From contig CM063108.1 of NCBI GenBank assembly GCA_031841125.1, positions 66,002,344 to 66,066,343 on the forward strand: DNA of 64,000 bases, in the 5' to 3' direction. A model generated the notes under the pieces. It did no database searches. It had not been told where the DNA came from and was given only the letters and a program-made list of their open reading frames with translations. How positions within the stretch are numbered: position 1 is the first letter of the stretch; each line of letters starts with the position of its first letter. This document shows positions 48,601 to 59,100 of the stretch, piece after piece. The DNA is from Acanthococcus lagerstroemiae (taxonomy: Eukaryota; Arthropoda; Insecta; Hemiptera; Eriococcidae). The position numbers and the translations under genes are program-made.

Positions 48601-51600
48601 TTATGAGCAATGCCGACCAACCTAAACCAATAAAACTTGAGAGCGTAGAATTGAAAAAGTAAACAACATAATACTCCTTGGATAGTTGGTTGCGTTCCAG
48701 AACCAAACTGAAAAGCAGGTTAACAGACGAATTACAATTCGTTGAGTAGTTCCGGAGTCTGAAATTCGTTTTCAAAAATAATTTCCCCATTTCGTAAAAA
48801 AGCCATTTCTTTAATGACTGGGTCCTTCTGACATTGACATACGGGTGCCAAACCTGATCCTTAACGAAAAAACTTCAGTCTATGTCGAACTCCATCGAAG
48901 GAGCTATGCTTGGCCTCAAGCTGAAAGACCAAGTCAGACTAGGAAAAATGAAACGAAAATTTAGATTCAATAAAAATGTTTCGAACTTGGTAAAAAGACT
49001 AAAATGGGACTATGCTGGACATGTGCATAGACTGAAAGATCAAAGGTGGACGCATAAAATTAATTTATAGCGTCTTAGAGGAGGGAGAAGGCCAGGCAAA
49101 CAGAGGACCGGGGGATGAATGACATCAGCAGCTTTACAAAAAATGAACTTTTTCACAAAGTGGCAGCCGACCAGAGTGAATTGGCTAGGTTAGGGGTGGC
49201 ATTTGCCTAAAAACAGGGAATTATTTAATTGAAATGAAACATTATGTACCACAACCACTGATAAAATGCTGATAGAAGATAAGTTACGATCAAAATGATT
49301 ATTAAGTTTACTAAACTGGGGCGTATCTATTGATCTGAGTTGTGAAAGCAGGCAAAAATACGGGTTATTCTTGCACTTTTGCTGCAATTTTTACCCAAAT
49401 CGAATGATTCTTCCAAGTGGCCAACTTGATTGGTGGAGTCCTCCATCTTCCTTGGTCGCTACGCTCCTGTGGCCAGGCCCTCGTAGCCGAGATGACCTCG
49501 TACGGTCAGCAAATTAAATCTCGGCCTATCTTCGCCCAAAAATGTGTTTAGTCACCGAGGTAGCATTATTCTGCAGCGGAAGTAAAACGCACGGCGAAGT
49601 AAAACGGAACCGGCTCAGGCTGGCTCTTGGCTAAGGCATCAAACTCGGGACTTTTTGAATTCAAACTTTTCCACTATCAAGAAAGTTCCTTCGGTACAGC
49701 CTTTGCCTGTATTCCCGTGTATGCCACCGTTTTCAGTTTCGGGTTAAACTCTCGAACCGACCGTGCGAATGAATATACGGTAATTCCGAAAACAACGCGA
49801 GCTCGTTAATTAGCACCTGGATCACTTCGTCACACTTAATGACCGTAACATAACACACTGCACTCGGTGGGAGTTGCCGGAAAACCTTCGATTTTCACTA
49901 CGCTCTAGTATACTCTGCAATCCTGCAACCTCGACGCGTATCCCAGCCATGGTCACGCTGGGTTTCAAGGGCTGAACGCTACGTCATCGTGCCAGCTTCC
50001 AATATTTTCCGACGCCGGGTGTACTTCCATCGATAATCTTTTTCGCACGATCTCATATTAACGTTGTCGTTTCAGGCTTTGGGACACGCGAGCGGCGCCC
50101 ATCTGAATCCAGCCATTACCATCGGACTGGCGGCCGCCGGAAAAGTTCCCGTCATTCGAGCCATCCTCTACATCATCGTGCAATGCTTGGGTGCGATTGC
50201 CGGTTCCGGCGTACTGCAGGTACATATGGTTCTCCAGACTTGAATGTATAACAGTTAACAATCGGGCTCCGATCCGTTGACTAACCGTCGTTATTTCAAA
50301 ACGTCGACCGTACAGTTAATTACTTTAATGACGAGTTAAGACATCAGTCACACGTATTCGAGCTCGAGAAGGAAAAATCGGCAGGAGGAAGAGCACTCGA
50401 CAAACGAGCAGCACAGTCCTTGCACGATAATTGCCACGATTTGCAAATTGCAATCTACTGTCGTAACACCCACCGATACGGTCTGACGCACGATTATCTA
50501 TGCGGTAATGTTTTTTTCAAATAATATCGTGTTTTTTTGTCCTTCGGTACTATGCAGATTCTCGTTCCGGAGAATCTGGGCGCCACGACGCCGTCCGCCA
50601 AGACGACATCCTCGCAGGCTCTCGGTCTGGAGTTCTTCCTTGGTTTCATCCTACTGCTGGTGGTGTGTGGCGTCTGCGATACGAACAAACCATTCTATAA
50701 ACTGAACTCCGCATTGGCTATCGGATGCACCATCGCCGTCGGCCATCTCACGACCGTGAGTATCTACACGCTCAGTAGTTACACTTTTTATTTAAATAGG
50801 AAAAAAGAAGCATTATATACGTCGCGGATTCCTCTTTTTCGCAACACATCGGCTGTTTACGCAGTCGTACATATTGTCCGCCAGTCGTGCGGTATAATTA
50901 AAATGGAGGAAAAAATGGCTGACTCGAGTGCCTGTATTAGGATTCGTATATAGAATATCCGAAGTGGCATTGAATGCGTGTTCATTGTTTGAACGACGTC
51001 TATTTACATGCACATTTTGTTTCCTCTTTTGCGACAGGTTGGCTTGACCGGCTCCAGTATGAATCCGGCACGAAGTCTCGGCTCTGCGGTCGTTACCGGT
51101 AAATGGACTGATCACTGGGTACGCATTGTCCATGTTTATATTCGTATAATATGAATATCTTTATGTATAATTGTATCAACACGCGTATCATACATAGGAA
51201 ATTTAAAAAAAAAAAAAAATTATGTAGGAAGCATGAATAAACACCGCCGAAAATAATGGTGGGAACGGTAATGTGAAATTAAACCAGGTTTACAGATCAT
51301 TTTATGCAAAACAGTATCAGTGTCGAATTCCAGCAGCGCCTGTTTTCCGTACAAACAATTCGTGTTTATGTGATAATGAACTCGCCATTAAAAAAGGTTT
51401 TAATATGGGTCAACAATGAAATGGCGGAAATAATACGGTACGAGACGTATACTATAATGGAATAGAATACGCATAAATTTCATTGAGTATACTGATCAGG
51501 GTTACTTAAAATGATGATACATGGCTTCAGCTCATTATCAGGCTCTACAGGGCCGAAAATGGAAATGCTGAGTTCTCCTAAATTGAATGAATTGTAGCTG

Positions 51601-53151
51601 TCTTTGTAAGCATTCACCCTTAAAACGAATGTCTACACGAAATATTCAACACATTTTCAACACGACATATTGTTATCATGTCATCGAATTCAATATAGAA
51701 TTTGAAATGAAAGTCGAGTCACCATGTCAACATCAACTTATGGATCAACAAGTGTTTTTGCATCGACTTCGATGCAGAATTGCATTCAAAAATCAGTGTT
51801 CACATAACTCGACTTTTGTGTCGAATTCTATATCAAACTGAATTAGTGACAGTGGCGTAGCCAGACTTGGTATGAAGGGGGCGGGGGTTCGTTTTACTTT
51901 TACAATATTACAGGTGTAATATTTACTATTACCAGAATAAATTGAAATTTTTTCACATTGTCGGCCAATGCCAGGGGGGTCAGACCCCCCTCCCCCCACC
52001 GATCAGTGATGTGTTAAGAAAATGACCAATTTTGAATGTTACAAAAGAGTTGAGACACGATATTGTTACCAAATTTATAAAGAATTCAAAAGAAAAGTCA
52101 AGTTACCATGTTGACATCAACATCTGGATCAATTTTTTTTTTTTGCATCGACTTCGATATGGTGTGGTGGGACGTATATGGAATCTTGATAACGCCGGCA
52201 AATACTGGCGCCCCGTATAGGAGGACCGACATGATGACGTTGACTTACATCACTGTCCGCTTCTCCCTCGGTCCCCCTAGGTTCGAGATCAGACGGGACA
52301 GCTGTCCAGCTACTCGATTCGCCTTCTCAGCTGCCCGTTAAAAGTGCTCTCGGAACTGCAACTTCCCGTTGAACCACAGCCCCAAGTACTTCAGGGCTGT
52401 ACAGAGCCCAATCTCCACACCTTTTATGGCAAAGCTGGGATCGACTTCGATATAGAATTGTTTTTAAAAATCGATGTCAACGTAATAACTCGACTTTTGC
52501 ATGGAATTCCATATCGAATTGAATTAGAATAATGTGTCAAGAAAGTGACAGATTTTGAATGCTACAAAAGAGTTGATACAACACGATATTGTTGTAGAAT
52601 TTGATACAGAATTCGTTACTACAAATATGTCAACAGGTATTGACAGTGGCGTATCTAGGGGTTTCCCAAAGGGGCGGGGTACAATAAGGTTTTCAAGGGA
52701 GAAAAAGTCGAAAATTGCGGTCTTTTTTAAAAATCGCCAATATTAGAGGACTATGTAAAAATATTGGGGGAACATGCCCCCTGTGCCCCTCCCCCCACGC
52801 TACGCCACTGGGTATTGACATTTGGATCGAATTTGTTCGCATCGACGTAGATGTAGAAATGTATTCAAAAATCGATGTGAACATGATAACTCAAATTACA
52901 TCAAATAGAACCACAATGACGTTTTAAGGAAGTGACGGATTTTGAATGTCTCAAAACAGTAGATACACGATATTGTTATCAAGTTTGATGTAGAATTCGA
53001 AATAAAAGTCGAGTTACCATGTCAACAGCGACTTGTAGATTGAATTATTTTGCATAGACTTTAACATAGAATAGTATTTGAAAACTGATGTCAAAATGAT
53101 CCCCAGGCTTTGCTCGTGCCCTCTGACTTGCACTATTCACATGCTCTGCCT

Positions 53152-53185
<34 letters not shown>

Positions 53186-56100
53186 CGGACTGCCTGATTG
53201 ACTGACTAGCTAGTTGGTTCATCAGTGGTCTGGCTAACTGGGTAACCGTTTGTGTGCGTTCCACCAATCAAGTTTTTGATTGTCAGCGGGAAACGGGGAG
53301 GACAAGATCTGAATCGTAGCTTCCAATTCCATTCGTTATCGGAGGTTACCAAATGGGCAGAGGTAGACGAAAATATAGAATTGAAGAAAGAATGACATCC
53401 AAAACAGAGTCGACAGACACACCGATAAAGGAAAAGGATATATGAAAAGCTCATGGGATGACAATCAGAGAAAACAAACTGATCGAGACATAGTAGTCAG
53501 ACAGATAGAGACACGATGAAAGAGAGAGGCGCACATCAAAAATCCAGATTTAGAAAACTGGAAATATCTACGTTTTTGGTCCTGGAGTTTGGCCTTTAGT
53601 TCCGTACTTATCTGTCAGGGACAAAGACAGCTGCAAAAATCTTAGTTTTCGAATATTGGATTTTGGTTTTATTTTTTAGTTACGAAAAGGGAGAGGTCCC
53701 ATTCGTCTCTTTGTTGACAGGCTGCCGATTAGACTGCCTGTTGGGGTTTACTTCCTTGTCTGTCTCTTTCTGTCTCTCCCCCTCTCTCCTCCCTGTCTAC
53801 TCGTATTCTTCTTTCTTTCTGAGATCCCCTCGAACATCAGACTGACTACCCTACTATCAGAAGTAGAAACAGGGAAAATGATTTTAAAAATGAGCTGAAC
53901 TGTTCACGAATACGTCAATACCCAGCAGCAACGACTTCGTATAGTGTGAAGGGAATACAAGTTCCGAAATAATATCTATGGTAATTTGTCGAAATAGATA
54001 TACATGCCGAAGGAACGACTGAATAAAATAAATCATATTGGATTGTAAATTACCATCGTATAGAAATTAGAAACGAAACACTCCCAACTGGATTCGGAAA
54101 ATTAAAATAGTTCGGACACGAGGTTACGTGGCACCGTCCCCCGAGGAAGTTGATCTGCTAATGCAACTGCTGTAATAGCGCAGCCATCTAGAGACGTCGA
54201 AACAGATTATATTTACCTCTACCTCATTTAATAACAATAGCGCAATTACCCAGCACGGAAAATGAGCAGGTTGCATGGTGCTCCAAATTCGAATTTACCT
54301 CGCGTAATTGAGTTTTTGTCGCCCTGCACGTCGATACCGAACAGATGGGCCTCATAGAGTAGTTTATAGGTTAATTTTTCGGATGGGTACTCGCAGTTAG
54401 TTTCGAAATACGGTAAATCAGCTTGGAAAAGTAGGACAGGTTGACATTTGACAGCCTGCCTAAACTATACCTGTTCATATTGTACCTCTGTGGTACAGTG
54501 GCGTTATTCATTTTGTTTTATACTCATAATTCTGATAAAGTGTGAATACGTACAGTGGCGTAGTACCCATAAGGCACACTAGGCACGTGCCTAGGGCGGC
54601 AAATTTTGACTTAAAAAAGGGGGAAAATAAGAAGAAAAAAAAAGGGAAAAAAGAGGAAGGAAAAAACGAACATAGACTGAAAAAAGTTCATATTTGGGTT
54701 TTGTGTTTCAATCGGTATTTACCTTTCATTATGAATTTTAGTGACCAAAATTTTTTCCAAGCGAGAGCTATTCTGGTGGTGATCTCTTTTTCGAATTGGT
54801 TATCAATGGCTGTATTTTGTCCTAAGTATCTTATTTCTTTGACTTTTCTATTTCATTTCCCCTCAACTTTAAATTTTCAAGTTCGAAACTTTTCGTTCAG
54901 ACAGATGGAGTTCCTGTAGAAAGGTTTGTTGGTTTTCTCCCAAATGTAGGTCACAAATCCGAACAATTGGAAGAAGCCATAATTTCTTTTCTGAAATTAC
55001 ATGACCTGGACATTAAAAATTGCGTCGGTCAGTCATATGACAACGCCAGTAATATGTGCGGCTGTTACAGTGGTTTGCAGGCTCGAATTTTGAAACTCAA
55101 TCCTTTGGCAACATATGTACTTTGTTCTGCGCACTCTTTGAATTTAGTTGGGACATGTGCCGCAGAATGTGTTCCCCAAGCAGCAAAATTTTTCAACGCT
55201 CTGCAACGTGTTTTCACTTTTTTTGCAGCATCTACTCGCAGGTGGGACCTCCTTATGGGAAATTTGAAAATAGGTCAAAAAGTGGTGAAGCGAGTAGATG
55301 GAACCAGGTAGTCAAGCTGTTTTTTTGCCACTGATAGTTCAACTAAAAGCTGGAAAGAAATTCAAAAATCACTCTTGGATATTGCAGATAATCCATCAGA
55401 AAAATCAGAAGTCCGTTGTCAAGCTAAAGGACTAATGAAGCACCTTGATCGTTTTGAATTTGCTTTCATGTCTGTTTTCTGGAATGCAGTGTTGCAGAGA
55501 TTTCACACAACAAGTTAGCAATTACAGTCAGAAAGGGCAGATTTAAACTTGGTTAATCATTTTTGTATACATCATTAACTGAATTCATTTCAAGTCTAAG
55601 AAATGATGAAATGTTTAATCAGTTTTTAAATGAAGCTAAAATTTTAACCGATGGCAACGAAAATTATGAGCCTGAAAACAAGAGACGAAAGATTCAAAAA
55701 CTTCTTCCTGGCGAATGAATAGAGAATGAACCTGAATTTGGCGGACGAGATAATTTGAGAATAAATATGTATTTTGCCATCTTAGATAGAATTGGTTCTG
55801 AACTTAAGGAAAGGCAACTGGCATACTCCACTGTTGTAGACCGATTCGATTTTTTATTTAAACTGAACCAGTTGAAGCCTGAAGAAATTATAAAGAAAGC
55901 AGAAAATCTTCAACAAATTTATGCTGATCAATTTGATGACAACTTTCCCTTAGAGTGTATCCATTACAAGAGCTACATCTCATCAGCAGAACCAATAAAC
56001 GATTGGTCCAAATCTTTTGAATTTGAAACATTATTTAAATCTCACTTTTTCTAATATTGACATAGCAATGCGAATTTTTTTATCTATGGCTGTAGCCAAT

Positions 56101-59100
56101 TGTTCAGCAGAGCGTTCTTTTTCCGTTTTAAAACGTTTAAAAAATTACTTAAGGTCGACTTTGTCTCACTCAAAATTAAACTCCCTCGCTATTTAAAGCA
56201 TTGAAAGTGTATTAGTTGATAACATTGATTTTGATGAAATTGTTAACGAATTTGCTGCTGGTAAAAGTAGAAAGAAATTATTTTTGTAAATGGTAAAAGT
56301 TTGAAATTGTATGGTTTTTTAAATACAACTCAATAATCTAGAATTTAATATTATTTGTACTTGTAATAAAAACACAAAAAAAAAATTGTAAAAAGAGAAG
56401 TTGAAATATGTGGCGGTCTCTGAGGATTATTAAAAAAAAATTTCACCCCCCCCCCATCCATCCCTTAATGACGCTTGCATAAGGGGCGGCAAAAATTTTG
56501 GTGCCTAAGGGCGCCACACACCTTAATCCGCCACTGAATAGGTACCGAAAATCAAGATGTGATTTCCGTTCAAATCTCTCGGAATTACTACAGCTACATC
56601 AAAAACTGAAATTTAAAAGTGGTTCGGTATGTCGTCGAGAACGCATCGACCTTGAACAGCTTTTTATTGCTTTATTTCTTTACTTATTGCATTCATACCT
56701 TAATAGTTCAACTAGTCTCGAAACGAGTGTGACGCTATGTGACGCATAATCCCAATATAAAATGACATTTGTAGATTCGTGTATTTAAACAGTACGAGTT
56801 TTTATAAAGGTAGACCATCAGCCGGTTAAATTAGCGATAACAAATTATCACTATTTTTAAACTAATGTATGAATCGAGTGCAATTACCGATGAGATTATA
56901 AGCATCAGCGTAGGAAGGTCTCAGTCTTGCGAGGGATTGGGGGATTGGGAGTTGGGGGTTTGGTCGCTACAGCACATATCCTGTCACCTTATTGCTGTAA
57001 TAATTAATACGCTAAAATACAGTTTTAAATGCTCTTTTTGACAGCGTTGGGTGAGATGTCTGACCCCCCCCCCCTGGTTCTTACGCCGGTGATTATAAAA
57101 ATTCTTAAATGTGTCTATTTAACTGTTGAGCTAATCATATTTATTACTTACTCGTGTCATTCTCGTGTTTCAGGTGTACTGGGTAGGACCAGTTCTCGGC
57201 GGTGTTGTCGCCAGTGTGGTCTACACGTTTATTTTGGCTGCCCCGCAAATCGGTGAATACACTCCTGTCAACATAGAAGAGAAAGAGGTAATTAGATTAA
57301 ACTACTACGGCTATGCACATCGTGTTACAGACAGAACATAGATTCGGATGCTTTCTGTGAACTTCAGGCACCAGATATGATCCAAGTTTTGGCCTCTCCA
57401 TAACCAGAGCTTTGGAATTCAGCCGAAACAGGACGAAACAGGAACTTGCTTCGCTTCAATTACTGTTGTTAAATTCAGTGAAGACACTCATTTTTCTTCC
57501 GGGAAAACTTGGCAATTATAGTTTGCCGGGGTACTTCAAGTCAGGCGCGAAAAATATTTTCAATCAATGAATATCCCGGACTGCCTCTTATTTCGCTGCT
57601 ATTCCTGAAAAATCTGTTCATTCTAGTCCACATAAGTTAGCCCAAATAAGAGTACAAAAAGGAAAAAAATCATAGAAAGCTGAAACTTGGTACACTGGTC
57701 TAATTAAGTGTCCTGAACAACATACTAAAAGCCCCAACGAATCCGGTGCCGGCGTCATCCCCTATAGGGCAAAAATGGAAGCGTAAAACAGTTTTTTGCT
57801 TATATCACACTAAAATTTGAGTTTAGAAAAAAACATGTTGCAACAAACGTGATAGAGAATTAAAAAATACACAAAAAATGTTCCTACACATTTTTCCGTC
57901 GAGTGCGTGTTTGTTGAATAAATTAGTATCAAACGTTGAAAAGTTTCCTCCATGCGTACACTTAATGCAACTTACTGCAATCGATGCAATATAGACTCAG
58001 TTCAAAAAGAGGCTGAAAACTTCAGCTGATACGTAGGTCTAGTTTGAATTATATTTCTTTGAGCTCTTGCTGGATAAAGTCTACGTCGCATCGATTACAA
58101 TAAGTTGTATTAAATGTATATACATGGAGGAAACATCTCAACGTTTGATATTAATTTATTCGACAAATACGCACTCTACGGGAAAATGTGTAATGCCATT
58201 TTTTGTGTATTTTTTCATTCGCTATCACATTTATTTGAACATTTCTTTTCTGACCTCAAATTTTAGCGAGATATAAGCAAAAAACTTTTTACGTCCCCAG
58301 TTTTGCCCCTAGGTGGTCGACGCTGACATCGGATTCGTTGGGACCTTTAGTATGTTGTTCAGGACACTTAATTAGACCAATGTAACAAGTTTCAGCTTTC
58401 TATGATTTTTTTTTCTTTTTTTTTCTAGTTAGAGCCTAATTTATGTGGACTATTCCCATTCTGCTCGATCAGTGGAGTCTAAATCTTTCCCGCAGCAGTT
58501 TTAAAGCTAATTTCAGACAGCTGTACCAGACAAAGAACTTAAAAAGTACACTATAGGATCTGTTATAATGTTCCCTGCTCCGCTGCTAATCTAAAATAAT
58601 GAAAAAGTATTTGTCTACACTGCTATTCTGTCCGATCAATTTCTGATAGAAACAAGAGAGCGCCACAAGGATTTTCTCCAGAAGGGTCATTTTTTCCAGG
58701 GGGTTGCCAGTCACAGATTATTGATAGTGGAAATTACTGAAGTAAAAATCAGTGGCTGAGAATACCCGTATTGTTCGTTTTATTAACTAGTTAAAATTTG
58801 CCAAAAATGACTTCATTTTTCACCGGAACTCTGGGAAAGGGGAGTTTATTTAAAGATCGAAAAGAGGCTAAATCTGCCTCCTTACCCCAAGCTTTAACAC
58901 TTCAAATTTACCAACTGTAAACTGAAACACTGAAACTTGATTTTGTACTCTCGAACAAAATTTTTGAGAAGATACAAACGACTGTGACAGAAGAACAAGA
59001 GAAGAACAACAAACAAGATTATGTCAAGTGTGATTTTACTAGCTGACGAAAGAAAAGAAATATTTGGAGGTGCAGTTATTCCCCCTGCAATAGTCCGTGA

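Larger units (their letters stand above)
51641..53095 (+). repeat. Degenerate tandem repeat of about 240 bp, broken by three insertions
   Basis: The phrases 'gatattgtta.c.aatttgatatagaattcgaaa..aaagtcgagttaccatgtcaacatcaact', 'catcgacttcgatatagaattg..ttaaaaatcgatgtcaacataactcgactttt' and 'aagaaagtgacagattttgaatg.tacaaaagagttga' return in order about four times. Insertions at 51850-52001, 52161-52439 and 52644-52810 account for the uneven spacing. Confidence 0.7.
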
